DNA of 64,000 bases, taken from contig CAJTDC010000002.1 of the NCBI GenBank assembly GCA_910575055.1, forward strand, positions 1-64,000, read 5' to 3'. The DNA is from Clostridia bacterium. Lineage in GTDB: Bacteria; Bacillota; Clostridia; Lachnospirales; Anaerotignaceae. The notes under the pieces were generated by a model that was not told the origin of the DNA, searched no databases, and worked only from the letters and a program-made list of their open reading frames with translations. Positions 8,656-16,605 of the stretch are shown here, one piece after another. Positions within the stretch are counted from its first letter, which is position 1. The number at the start of each line of letters is the position of its first letter. The position numbers were made by a program, and so were the translations under genes.

Positions 8656-8810
8656 TATGTGTTGGGATACTATGCTGCTGATCCGAAGTAGCACCATTTA
8701 TTGAAACCGGATACTCATATAATGGTGATTGCTTAAAAAAAGCGACTCCCTGAAATTGGGATATTCCGGACAACAAAAGGAACAATTAGAACATGAAAAA
8801 TACGAATTAA

Positions 8811-8850
8811 GCGTCTGTGTAGACTTTTATGTCTATGCAGGCGCTTTTTT
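8811..8850 (+). terminator. hairpin terminator or attenuator before sigma-like gene
   Basis: A 14-bp stem (GCGTCTGTGTAGAC with GTCTATGCAGGCGC, including three G-U pairs) closes a 6-base loop and is followed by six T residues. It ends 84 bases before the sigma-like gene and may insulate or attenuate it. Confidence 0.65.
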
Positions 8851-8889
8851 GCGTTCCGGCAGAACTTTATGCCGCTGCCGAAGTCCGCC

Positions 8890-8932
8890 GCTTGTCCTTC
8901 GTTTTCGCATGAATTCGAAAAGGAGGACAAGC
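8890..8932 (+). promoter_or_regulatory. hairpin burying the ribosome site of the sigma-like gene
   Basis: GCTTGTCC pairs with GGACAAGC and CGTTTTCG with CGAAAA around a short loop. The AAGGAGG ribosome site (8919-8925) lies inside the 3' arm. Translation of the gene at 8935 would be low unless the hairpin opens. Confidence 0.6.
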
Positions 8933-8934
8933 CT

Positions 8935-9384
8935 ATGGCAAAGCCATATAAAATCCCAGACTTCAGAAAATTATATCCGGAAGCCAGCGAAGAAGTAATT
9001 GCTGTTTTAAGAACGACAGAACGGAAAATGCAGTATCAGGAGTATGACTTGAAAACAGAAAGAACCATAATCGACCATAAAACGCAGACCGTTCAGGTTA
9101 TTCCGAGCCGTGAGGATTCTTATGAACGTCTGTTGGAACAGGAAGTGCAGTTTGAGGGGGAAAATCAGACAGAGGAATCGGTCATCCGGAATATGCAGCT
9201 GGAACAGCTGTATAAGGCCCTTTCCCTGCTCTCCGAAGATGAACAATATCTTATCAGACAGCTGTTTTTTGAAGAACGGACGGAACGTGATCTGGCGGAA
9301 GAATTGAAGATTTACCACAATGCGGTTCACAAACGAAAAAACCGTATCCTGAAAAAACTCAAAAATATTTTAGAAAATTTGTGA
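8935..9384 (+). CDS. sigma-70 region 4-like factor of mobile element
   Basis: The 149-residue protein starts at ATG 8935, 9 bases after AAGGAGG. The C-terminal third (LSEDEQYLIRQLFFEE then RDLAEELKIYHNAVHKRKNRILKKL) is a sigma region 4-type helix-turn-helix. The N-terminal part is charged and lacks a clear region 2. Such short sigma-like proteins are frequent in integrative elements of Firmicutes and probably drive or modulate element transcription. Its ribosome site is sequestered in a hairpin, suggesting regulated translation. Confidence 0.7.
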   Translation: MAKPYKIPDFRKLYPEASEEVIAVLRTTERKMQYQEYDLKTERTIIDHKTQTVQVIPSREDSYERLLEQEVQFEGENQTEESVIRNMQLEQLYKALSLLSEDEQYLIRQLFFEERTERDLAEELKIYHNAVHKRKNRILKKLKNILENL

Positions 9385-9429
9385 TTCGGGGTGTGCAAAA
9401 ATTTCCGCCAACGTGGAAGTAAGTGAGAG

Positions 9430-9858
9430 GACTTGTTCTCTCATCTGTTCTTTGAAAAAAACTGCTGACAGGCAGTCATATACGGCAGCACAGATACATT
9501 AGCTGTTCAGCCCGAAAGGAAAAGCACCGGAAGGATACGCAGGAACCGCCTGCAGGTGGAATACACCTGTCAATACGATCGCATCAAAGGCGCAAAGCGG
9601 GAAATATCCGTTCCAAAGCAGCCTGCGGTGGGCTGCCTGCCATGACCTGAACAGCCTACAATGATACTTCCGTCCAGTCACAGCCCCGTGAAAAGCGGGA
9701 TCACGCAATGAGGGCGGCTCGGAGAGATCCTCGGAGGGGTGAGAATCCCATGACGGTCCCTGACCAAGACCGGTCTGTGTCTGCTGCCCAGTGACGTGAA
9801 AACATCCGGCTTCGGGGAGTAGTGTCGAATAGAAGCCAGAGAAAACGAAGAACAAGTC
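9430..9858 (+). ncRNA. candidate large structured non-coding RNA
   Basis: This GC-rich stretch has no convincing plus-strand gene. GACTTGTTC at 9430-9438 is perfectly complementary to GAACAAGTC at 9850-9858, plus one more pair inside, so a single helix could close about 430 nt. Inside are many short complementary runs, for example CCTGCAGG, GCAGCCTGC with GGGCTGCCTGCC, CCCCGTGAAAAGCGGG and GAGGGGTGAGAATCCC. GNRA-like loops and a lack of long frames resemble ornate bacterial RNAs of mobile elements. I cannot match it to GOLLD, ROOL, HEARO or OLE from memory, and no intron core or reverse transcriptase is seen. Confidence 0.5.
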
Positions 9859-9958
9859 GTTTTTCATAACAGAAACTACGGCGGCAGTTCCCTGTATTCC
9901 TGATGATACAGGAATTGTAATGAATCGGAACTGCCGCTGTCCTTGTGTTATGAAAACG
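9858..9958 (+). repeat. nested long hairpin before the 131-aa gene
   Basis: Three nested arms face each other: CGTTTTTCATAACA (9858-9871) with TGTTATGAAAACG (9946-9958), GCGGCAGTTCC (9881-9891) with GGAACTGCCGC (9927-9937), and CCTGTAT (9891-9897) with ATACAGG (9906-9912). It follows directly on the closing helix of the candidate RNA and ends 25 bases before the next start codon. It may be the 3' domain of the RNA, an attenuator, or a DNA site. Confidence 0.65.
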
Positions 9959-9983
9959 AGCAAAAATAAAGGAGGAAAGCAGT

Positions 9984-10379
9984 ATGAATCAGAAAGAAAA
10001 GCAAATGGTGGAGCGGATCATGGATACGGAAGCAATCGGATACGCTTATTTGTATCCTTCAGCCGGAGGGCAGCGTAAAGAATACTTGATTTCGACCACA
10101 CCGGAAAATCTCGCAAATTTTGTCGGCAGCCATTTCATGGATGCCCGGCAGATGATTGTAACGGATATGCTGGACCGGCTGATATTGGATACGACCGGCG
10201 GATTTTTGAATCGGTGTCCGAATCAGAATCTCTGCCGTGAAATCTTAAAATCCCTTGCCCCGATCCAGATGAGAGGAGCAGAGCCGGGAGAAATTCTTGT
10301 CGTAGACAGAGATACAGCAGACGAATATTTTATGGAAGAAGATCAGGCAGTCACAATGGCGGAGCTGTCTATGCAGTAA
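9984..10379 (+). CDS. hypothetical protein of integrative element
   Basis: The 131-residue protein has a good GGAGG site 9 bases upstream. I do not recognise a family. The sequence is acidic and soluble without membrane segments, signal peptide or clear catalytic motif. It stands just upstream of mazF with 12 bp between, where an antitoxin would be expected. It is longer than MazE-type antitoxins and shows no AbrB or ribbon-helix-helix fold by eye, so an antitoxin role is only a possibility. Confidence 0.6.
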   Translation: MNQKEKQMVERIMDTEAIGYAYLYPSAGGQRKEYLISTTPENLANFVGSHFMDARQMIVTDMLDRLILDTTGGFLNRCPNQNLCREILKSLAPIQMRGAEPGEILVVDRDTADEYFMEEDQAVTMAELSMQ

Positions 10380-10391
10380 GAGGTGATACAG

Positions 10392-10751
10392 ATGCAGATA
10401 AGAAAAGGTGATATTTTCTATGCGGACCTCTCCCCGGTTATCGGGTGCGAGCAGGGCGGCATCCGTCCGGTTTTGATCGTTCAGAATAATACCGGCAATA
10501 AATACAGCCCGACGGTGATCGTGGCTGCGATTACCGGACGCAGGTTCAAGCATCCTCTGCCCACTCATGTGGCTTTGTATCATGTGAAAGGGCTTCGGTA
10601 CGGATCGGTCGTACTGCTGGAACAGATACGGACCATTGACACTTCGAGATTAAGAGAGCACCTCGGAAGAATCAACCGAAAGGAAATGGCAGAAGTGGAG
10701 CAGTCTTTGGCAATCAGTTTTGGAATGGAACAGCGATTAAGAGAAAAATAA
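10392..10751 (+). CDS. MazF/PemK-type endoribonuclease toxin
   Basis: The 119-residue protein has the MazF fold signature: [18 protein letters not shown] followed by [13 protein letters not shown] in the middle and LLEQIRTID. MazF toxins cut mRNA at short sequences. ATG 10392 is chosen with AGAGGTGA upstream; a GTG at 10383 is in frame but overlaps that site. No canonical antitoxin gene is adjacent. The toxin may be controlled by the 131-residue neighbour or serve as an element-maintenance factor. Confidence 0.85.
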   Translation: MQIRKGDIFYADLSPVIGCEQGGIRPVLIVQNNTGNKYSPTVIVAAITGRRFKHPLPTHVALYHVKGLRYGSVVLLEQIRTIDTSRLREHLGRINRKEMAEVEQSLAISFGMEQRLREK

Positions 10752-10783
10752 GCACAAGATATCAACAGTCAGGAGGGATGGTT

Positions 10784-11161
10784 ATGCATCAGGAACCAAA
10801 AGCATGGATTTACTGCCGTATTGATGCACCGGAAGATGTGCATGGTATGTTGAAAGTACAGAGGAAACAGCTGATGGATTATGCGGAGCAGATGGGATTT
10901 CAGGTGAAGGGATCTTCCACCGATCTGGCAGCCGGAAACAGTGACATTCTCCCCGGATGGGAATACTTTTTGAAAACCGCCCCTTTGCAGCAGGTGGAAG
11001 TTTTACTGGTACATAACCTGTCACGGATTCATCGGGATACCTGTCAGGCACTGAGGATACTGGAACAACTTCAAAAGATGGGGATTGCGGTTTATTCTCC
11101 GTTGGAGAGAAAACTGAATTTCGGATTCCAGCGTATCATCGGAAGAATGGAGGGTATATAG
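10784..11161 (+). CDS. resolvase N-domain protein lacking catalytic serine
   Basis: The 125-residue protein resembles only the N-terminal catalytic domain of serine recombinases: IYCRIDAPED at the start, a central LLVHNLSRIHRD with the conserved arginines, and ALRILEQLQKMGIAVYSP. The expected Ser in the YCRVS motif is Asp (residue 14), so it should be catalytically dead. The DNA-binding part is missing. It may act as a regulatory subunit for the recombinases downstream. AGGAGGG lies 6 bases before ATG 10784. Its stop overlaps the next start (TAGTG). Confidence 0.65.
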   Translation: MHQEPKAWIYCRIDAPEDVHGMLKVQRKQLMDYAEQMGFQVKGSSTDLAAGNSDILPGWEYFLKTAPLQQVEVLLVHNLSRIHRDTCQALRILEQLQKMGIAVYSPLERKLNFGFQRIIGRMEGI

Positions 11162-11322
11162 TGAGTGAACAGAGAGAAACCAGAGAAATGCAGTATCAAC
11201 TGTCCAGAAAACTGCTGGATCTGATGCTGAAAAACGGCTTTTTGGAGCCGGAGGAATATGCATAAATTGATGCCCTGAACCGGTCAACATTTTCTCCGGA
11301 ACTGGCGGAAGTATATGCGTAA
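11161..11322 (+). pseudogene. small SHOCT-like protein broken by in-frame TAA
   Basis: GTG 11161 overlaps the previous stop. The frame runs 34 codons (ending LEPEEYA), hits TAA 11263-11265, then continues in the same frame as IDALNRSTFSPELAEVYA to TAA 11320-11322. Small proteins of about 53 residues with this LMLKNGFLEPEEY...IDALN pattern accompany serine recombinases in related elements. An AAA Lys codon changed to TAA would explain the break. The 34-residue product might still be made. Confidence 0.55.
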
Positions 11323-11401
11323 AAACACTGGATATCTGAAAAAAGGTGTGGTATTGTGTTGTGCTGACAGGAGAGAATACTCCTGAGAAAGGAGGAAAAA
11401 C

Positions 11402-12994
11402 ATGGGCAAGAAGATTACAAAAATAGAGCCTGTGAAGCAAAAACAGGCCATCGGATATGCCGCTCCCAAACGGGTATGCGCCTATTGCCGTGTCAGCACC
11501 GGCAGTGCGGAACAGAAAAATTCCTTTGAAGCACAGGTACAGTACTACACCCGATTTATTGAGGAAAAGCCGAATTGGATATTGGTTGGAATCTATGCGG
11601 ATGAAGCGCGAAGCGGTACAAAAGTGAAAAGTCGTGACAGATTCCAACAGATGATACAGGACTGCAGGCAGGGAAAAATTGACCTTATCCTGACCAAGTC
11701 CGTCACCCGCTTCGCAAGAAATACGGTGGACAGTATCCATACCATCCGTATGCTGAAAGAACTTGGTATAGAGGTTTACTTTGAAAAAGAACGAGTCGGT
11801 ACGCTGTCTCAGAAAAGTGAACAGCTGCTGACTATCCTAAGTTCCATCGCACAGGGCGAGTCGGAGAGTATCTCTACAAACAGCAGGTGGTCTATCGTTC
11901 GACGGTTCCAAAACGGGACGTTTATCATCAGTTCGCCCACCTATGGATACCGGAAAGATGAAAACGGCAATCTGATCATTCAACCGGAGGAAGCTGCTAT
12001 CGTCCGCAGGATTTTTGATGAATATCTCGGCGGAAAAGGTTCCTATGCGATTGCAAAAGAACTGCAGGCAGAAGGAATTCCTACCATCCGGACAGCAAAA
12101 TCATGGCAGGACAATGTTGTGAAATGGATTCTTCAGAATCCGGTATATGAGGGCGATCTGCTCTATCAGAAAACATATACAACGGAAGGTGTTCCATTCA
12201 CGAAAAAACATAATCACGGAGAATTGCCAAAGTATCTGGTATCGGATAATCATGAACCGATTATCAGCAGAGAAGAAGCGGAGGCGGTTCGGCAGATTTA
12301 TGAATATCGCAGGCAGAAACACCGCATGGATAATGTAGAGATTTATCAAAGCCGCTATGCGTTCAGCGGTTGGATTATCTGTGGGGAGTGCGGCAGTACA
12401 TTCCGCCGGCAAAAAATCTATATCGGCAAGCCATATGAAAAGATTCAGTGGAGCTGCCGTCAGCATATCGCGGATATTACAAAGTGCAGGCAGAAACCAA
12501 TTCGGGAAGATGTGATTCGGCAAATATTTGTGAATATGTGGAACAAGCTTGCCGGGCATGCGGAAGATGTCCTGATTCCCCTGCTTGCGGTGCTGAAGGC
12601 AGTGCCAAACGATATGGAACAGGAGCAGGAACTGCTCACATTGGAAAACAGAATACAGGAACTGAAACAGCAGAGCCATTGGTTGCAGAAAGTCCTCTCG
12701 GACGGCGACATAGGCTCTGCTGTTTTTATAGAGCGACGGAACCAGCTGGATACCGAACTGGAAGAAATCAGCCGCAGGCAACAGTTTTTAAAAGAGCAGA
12801 ACCTGATGGAACAGGAAATCGCACAGACCGAGTATCTGCTGACGGTCTTCCGTAGCCGACCGGTTATGATAGAAGAATTCGATGAAGAATTGTTCCGACT
12901 GATTGTTGAAAGGATCAGAGTGCATCCCAACAGGCTGTGCTTTGAACTGAAAAACGGGCTGGAACTGGAAGAACACTATGGAAAGGAAGTGTAA
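11402..12994 (+). CDS. large serine recombinase, first copy
   Basis: The 530-residue protein has an N-terminal resolvase domain with catalytic Ser32 in YCRVSTGS and the arginine-bearing KSVTRFARN. The recombinase domain follows (about 180-290), then a zinc ribbon with CGECGSTF and later SCRQHIADITKC. A coiled-coil stretch near residues 400-480 precedes the C-terminal end. It should catalyse integration or excision of the element through a Ser-linked intermediate. AAAGGAGG precedes ATG. It is followed at 3 bp by the catalytic-domain-less recombinase. Confidence 0.9.
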   Translation: MGKKITKIEPVKQKQAIGYAAPKRVCAYCRVSTGSAEQKNSFEAQVQYYTRFIEEKPNWILVGIYADEARSGTKVKSRDRFQQMIQDCRQGKIDLILTKSVTRFARNTVDSIHTIRMLKELGIEVYFEKERVGTLSQKSEQLLTILSSIAQGESESISTNSRWSIVRRFQNGTFIISSPTYGYRKDENGNLIIQPEEAAIVRRIFDEYLGGKGSYAIAKELQAEGIPTIRTAKSWQDNVVKWILQNPVYEGDLLYQKTYTTEGVPFTKKHNHGELPKYLVSDNHEPIISREEAEAVRQIYEYRRQKHRMDNVEIYQSRYAFSGWIICGECGSTFRRQKIYIGKPYEKIQWSCRQHIADITKCRQKPIREDVIRQIFVNMWNKLAGHAEDVLIPLLAVLKAVPNDMEQEQELLTLENRIQELKQQSHWLQKVLSDGDIGSAVFIERRNQLDTELEEISRRQQFLKEQNLMEQEIAQTEYLLTVFRSRPVMIEEFDEELFRLIVERIRVHPNRLCFELKNGLELEEHYGKEV

Positions 12995-12997
12995 TAA

Positions 12998-13894
12998 ATG
13001 CAAAGGCGTACACCACTTGGGTATTATATTCAAAACGGCAAAGCCGAGATCGAGCCTGAGACCGCAGAATTCGTGCGGGAGATTTTCAGCACATACTTGG
13101 CAGGTATTTCTACATATCGAATCGCAAAAGATTTTACACAGCGGGGAATCTTAAATGCAAGTCATAAATCCTCTTGGAACCACGGATCTATCGGAAAGAT
13201 TCTGGAGAACCGAAAATATATAGGAGACGAGTTCTACCCTCCCCTGATTGAACAAAGTATATTTGAGCAGGTACAGAGCAGACGAAAACAACGGGTGAAA
13301 GATTTGGGCAGAGCCGTCCAGCCGAACAGCTTTGCGAATCAAAGCGTCTGGAGCAGCCTGCTGGTCTGCGAAGAATGCGGACAGCCCTATCGCAAATACA
13401 CAGAAAAAGGAAAACCCCCAAAGTGGAGGTGCAAACATTACATCCATCACAACCGTGTACACTGCCGTAACCGGTTTTTAAGCGAAGAACAATTGGAACA
13501 GGCATTTGTGCGGGTGATCAATCAGGTAATAGGAAACCCTGCCTATCTGAATCCGGACTTTAAGGAATTGCCGCTGACGGAAAGCCCAACCGAGCGAAAG
13601 CTGACCACTCAGATCAACAATCTGCTGGCAGAACCGAGTTGTGATGTGCAGGAAGTCAAACGGCTGGCATTACAAAGGGCTGCGGAACAATATCGGAATA
13701 TCCGTATCGATGACAGAGCCTATCAGAATGAGAAAACAACAGATGCTCTGAGAGGTGTTGGAATACAGACTGCATGCGACCTGACATTGCTGGAGAGAAC
13801 CATAGGAAGAATTGTGGTGCAAAAACATACCGGTCTGGAATTCTATCTGAAAAACGGCCGGAGCATTACCATACCGATAAAGGAGGAAACATAA
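12998..13894 (+). CDS. recombinase lacking the catalytic domain
   Basis: The 298-residue protein begins directly in the recombinase domain (RRTPLGYYIQNGKAEIEPE) and continues with a zinc ribbon (CEECGQPYRKY then CKHYIHHNRVHCRN). It ends with a helical region and the closing FYLKNGRSITIPI strand. The whole serine catalytic domain is absent, and no frame for it lies upstream before the stop of the first recombinase. It may bind attachment sites together with the flanking enzymes, as a directionality or accessory factor. The next recombinase begins immediately after its stop. Confidence 0.8.
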   Translation: MQRRTPLGYYIQNGKAEIEPETAEFVREIFSTYLAGISTYRIAKDFTQRGILNASHKSSWNHGSIGKILENRKYIGDEFYPPLIEQSIFEQVQSRRKQRVKDLGRAVQPNSFANQSVWSSLLVCEECGQPYRKYTEKGKPPKWRCKHYIHHNRVHCRNRFLSEEQLEQAFVRVINQVIGNPAYLNPDFKELPLTESPTERKLTTQINNLLAEPSCDVQEVKRLALQRAAEQYRNIRIDDRAYQNEKTTDALRGVGIQTACDLTLLERTIGRIVVQKHTGLEFYLKNGRSITIPIKEET

Positions 13895-15535
13895 ATGGCA
13901 CAGGCAAAAAAGAACATATCGGTCATTCCGGCCACGGGAACGTATGACCGCCATATCCGACCACAGATGAAAGCCTTGCGTGTGGCTGCATACTGCCGTG
14001 TCAGCACCCTGCAGGAACAACAGGAAAGCAGCTATGAGGCACAGGTCAGTTATTATACAGAAAAAATAAGGAGCAATCCCAACTGGAAATTGGCAGGCAT
14101 CTATGCCGATGACGGAAAAAGTGCGACCAGCACGAAAAAACGCTCGGATTTTCAGGCAATGATCGATGACTGTATGGCGGGAAAAATTGGTATGGTACTG
14201 ACCAAATCCATCAGCCGTTTCGCCCGCAACACAGTAGATGCACTGATCAATATCCGCAAACTGAAAGAAAAGAATATTGCGGTATTCTTCGAAAAGGAAA
14301 GCATCAATACGCTGGAAGGAAGCGGCGAGCTGCTCCTGACCATTTTAAGCAGTCAGGCACAGGAAGAAAGCAGGAATATCAGTGAGAACTGCCACTGGGG
14401 AATCGTCCGGAAATTCGAGGACGGCAAGGTGATCGTCAATCACAGTAAGTTTATGGGGTACACCAAAGACGAGAACGGAAACCTTGTAATCGTACCGGAA
14501 GAAGCGGAAGTGGTACGCAGAATCTTCCGGCTGTATCTGGAGGGGAACAGTAGTTACCGGATCAAAAGGATTCTGGAAGCGGATGGCGTTAAAACCGCAA
14601 CCGGGCAGACAACATGGTATGCAACCACTATTGACAAGATGCTCTCAAACGAAAAATATATGGGAGACGCCCTGCTGCAGAAAACCTATACCGTGGATTT
14701 CCTGACCAAGAAGAAAGTGAAGAACCGGGGGATTGTGCCACAGTATTACATTGAAGATGATCATGAACCCATCATCCCCAAAGAATTGTTCCATCGTGTA
14801 CAAGAGGAAAAGGCACGCAGAGCCGGCATCTACCGTCCGGCATCCCGTAAAAAGGATGCGCCACAGAAAGGAAAATACAGTTCCAAATATGTACTGTCGG
14901 ATATCATGGTCTGTGCAGAATGCGGTCAGCCGTATCGCAGGCAGGTATGGTCAAAGTATGGACAGAAACAGGCGGTTTGGCGCTGTGACAACCGTTTAAA
15001 GCATGGTTCCAAGCGATGCAAACATTCCCCTACTCTCAAAGAAAAAACACTCCATGAAACGATTATGACAGCCATCGGCAGCGTGGTGGAAGATCAGGGA
15101 GAATTTGTACAGGCATTCCGTGAAAATGTGATCCGAGTCATCGGCAGCTACTCCGCATCTGCAGAGCCGACAGAATATGATCAGCAAATCGAAACACTGC
15201 AACAGAAAATGCTGGAACTGATCGAAGAAAGTGCCGGAAAGCAGACTGCAGATGAGGATTTTGATAAAGAATACCGTGTGATCGCAGACCAGATGAAGGA
15301 ACTGAAAAAGCAGAGGACAAAAAAACTCAAAGAGCGCCAATTGGCGGATGCGTATGAGCAGCGCGTGAAAGATATGGAGCAGTATATGAAAAAAACGGGT
15401 TATCTCAAACGGGAATTTGATGATGAACTGGTGAGACGACTTCTGAAAACAGTGCGAGTTATAAATGAGAATAAAATAGAGATACAGTTCCAATCAGGAA
15501 TAGTGATCACACAAAGCATTGATTTCAATGTGTAA
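13895..15535 (+). CDS. large serine recombinase, second copy
   Basis: The 546-residue protein has catalytic Ser37 in AAYCRVSTLQ, the conserved KSISRFARN and a recombinase domain with MGYTKDENGNLVI. A zinc ribbon (CAECGQPYRRQ then CDNRLKHGSKRC) and a long coiled coil with many Lys/Glu (about 430-510) follow. It is a paralogue of the recombinase at 11402. ATG follows the previous stop directly, so translation is coupled. Two terminators follow, ending the element operon. Elements with several large recombinases usually need more than one for excision. Confidence 0.9.
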   Translation: MAQAKKNISVIPATGTYDRHIRPQMKALRVAAYCRVSTLQEQQESSYEAQVSYYTEKIRSNPNWKLAGIYADDGKSATSTKKRSDFQAMIDDCMAGKIGMVLTKSISRFARNTVDALINIRKLKEKNIAVFFEKESINTLEGSGELLLTILSSQAQEESRNISENCHWGIVRKFEDGKVIVNHSKFMGYTKDENGNLVIVPEEAEVVRRIFRLYLEGNSSYRIKRILEADGVKTATGQTTWYATTIDKMLSNEKYMGDALLQKTYTVDFLTKKKVKNRGIVPQYYIEDDHEPIIPKELFHRVQEEKARRAGIYRPASRKKDAPQKGKYSSKYVLSDIMVCAECGQPYRRQVWSKYGQKQAVWRCDNRLKHGSKRCKHSPTLKEKTLHETIMTAIGSVVEDQGEFVQAFRENVIRVIGSYSASAEPTEYDQQIETLQQKMLELIEESAGKQTADEDFDKEYRVIADQMKELKKQRTKKLKERQLADAYEQRVKDMEQYMKKTGYLKREFDDELVRRLLKTVRVINENKIEIQFQSGIVITQSIDFNV

Positions 15536-15540
15536 GTAGT

Positions 15541-15567
15541 GGCAGGAACTGAAGGATAGTTCCTGCC
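15541..15567 (+). terminator. terminator of the recombinase operon
   Basis: GGCAGGAACT and AGTTCCTGCC form a perfect 10-bp stem with a 7-base loop just after the last recombinase. A T-run is weak, but a second terminator lies 16 bp further. Confidence 0.6.
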
Positions 15568-15583
15568 GTACAAAACTGATAAG

Positions 15584-15616
15584 AATAAAGTCCTCAGATA
15601 GACTGAGGATTTTATT
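15584..15616. terminator. bidirectional terminator
   Basis: AATAAAGTCCTCAG pairs with CTGAGGATTTTATT around a 5-base loop, giving T-rich tails on both strands. Confidence 0.65.
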
Positions 15617-15754
15617 CTTGACAGTTGCACTCGTATGTAGAAAACATTTGTTTAATTTGTTATAATTATCCTAGATAATATTTATGATTTTGGGAATGTA
15701 AGTGAGGTATGGTATGTCAAAAAAACGGTCAAAGAAACAATCCATGCCAAAGGG

Positions 15755-16561
15755 TTGGAGATTGGAATTTATACTACAGATTTTCAGAATGAATTTATTT
15801 CGCTAACAGATATTGCTCGATATAAAAGTGATGAGCCAAATGATGTAATTAAGAATTGGATGAGAAACCGTGATACCATAGAATTTCTTGGTCTATGGGA
15901 AAGTTTGCATAATCCCAATTTTAAACCCATCGAATTCGACGGGTTTAGAAGTCAGGCAGGATTGAATGCTTTTACTATGTCGCCTACTAAGTGGATATCA
16001 GGAGTAAATGTCATTGGTATTGTTTCAAAAGCGGGTAGATATGGTGGTACATTTGCTCATTCAGATATTGCTTTTGAATTTGCCTCATGGATTTCAGCTG
16101 AATTTAAACTGTATATTATCAAAGATTACAAACGCTTGAAGTTAGATGAAAGCAGCAGGTTATCTTTAAATTGGAATCTTAATCGAGAAGTCGCAAAGCT
16201 GAATTATCATATCCATACAGATGCTATTAAGGAAAACTTAATTCCTCCAAAATTGACACCAGAGCAAATTTCTTATATATATGCAAATGAGGCAGATATG
16301 CTAAATGTGGCATTATTTGGAAAGATGGCAAAGCAATGGCGAAAAGAACATCCGGGAAAACAAGGAAATATGAGAGATGAAGCAACTATCCAACAGCTTT
16401 TAGTTTTGGCTAATATGGAGAGTTATAATGCCATTCTAATAGAGCAAGGTAAGACGCAGTCCCAAAGATTGGTTCTTTTGCATGATTTGGCAGTGAAACA
16501 ATTGCAGACAATGGAGTCTTTGAATGTACAGCATTTTCCGCAGATTTCAGATAAAATATAA
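15755..16561 (+). CDS. KilA-N domain protein, start region probably frameshifted
   Basis: The protein starts as a KilA-N domain (LTDIARYKSDEPNDVIKNWM, then FLGLWESLHNPNFKPIEF), a DNA-binding domain shared by phages and bacterial islands. A segment with GRYGGTFAHSDIAFEFASWIS and a C-terminal helical part follow. TTG 15755 gives 268 residues. The same frame is open upstream and encodes VKETIHAKG, typical of family N-termini. The plausible ATG at 15714, after GTGAGG, is out of phase by one base across an A-tract (15719-15725). Either the gene is frameshifted there or it starts at TTG. Confidence 0.75.
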   Translation: MEIGIYTTDFQNEFISLTDIARYKSDEPNDVIKNWMRNRDTIEFLGLWESLHNPNFKPIEFDGFRSQAGLNAFTMSPTKWISGVNVIGIVSKAGRYGGTFAHSDIAFEFASWISAEFKLYIIKDYKRLKLDESSRLSLNWNLNREVAKLNYHIHTDAIKENLIPPKLTPEQISYIYANEADMLNVALFGKMAKQWRKEHPGKQGNMRDEATIQQLLVLANMESYNAILIEQGKTQSQRLVLLHDLAVKQLQTMESLNVQHFPQISDKI

Positions 16562-16605
16562 AACATTATAGTTAATAGATTAATATTAATAGAGGAGGGA
16601 GTAAG

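Larger units (their letters stand above)
8564..15616 (+). mobile_element. serine-recombinase integrative element
   Basis: From about 8564 the GC content jumps above that of the neighbours. The block holds a sigma-like factor, a large non-coding region, a MazF toxin and several serine-recombinase genes, all on the plus strand, ending in two strong terminators. This layout matches site-specific integrative or mobilizable elements of gut Clostridia. No relaxase or conjugation gene is present. Exact ends were not found because serine integrases leave only 2-3 bp core repeats; the limits given are the GC and terminator boundaries. Confidence 0.65.

Noticed and set aside
9499..9963. Minus-strand 154-aa frame over the candidate RNA
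   Set aside because: No ribosome site, unusual composition and better explained by paired RNA arms.
9385..9983. Group I or group II intron
   Set aside because: No reverse transcriptase or homing nuclease frame, no domain V-like hairpin and no GTGYG-type 5' end.
9984..10379. Classical MazE-type antitoxin
   Set aside because: Too long and without AbrB or ribbon-helix-helix features; kept as a hypothetical protein.
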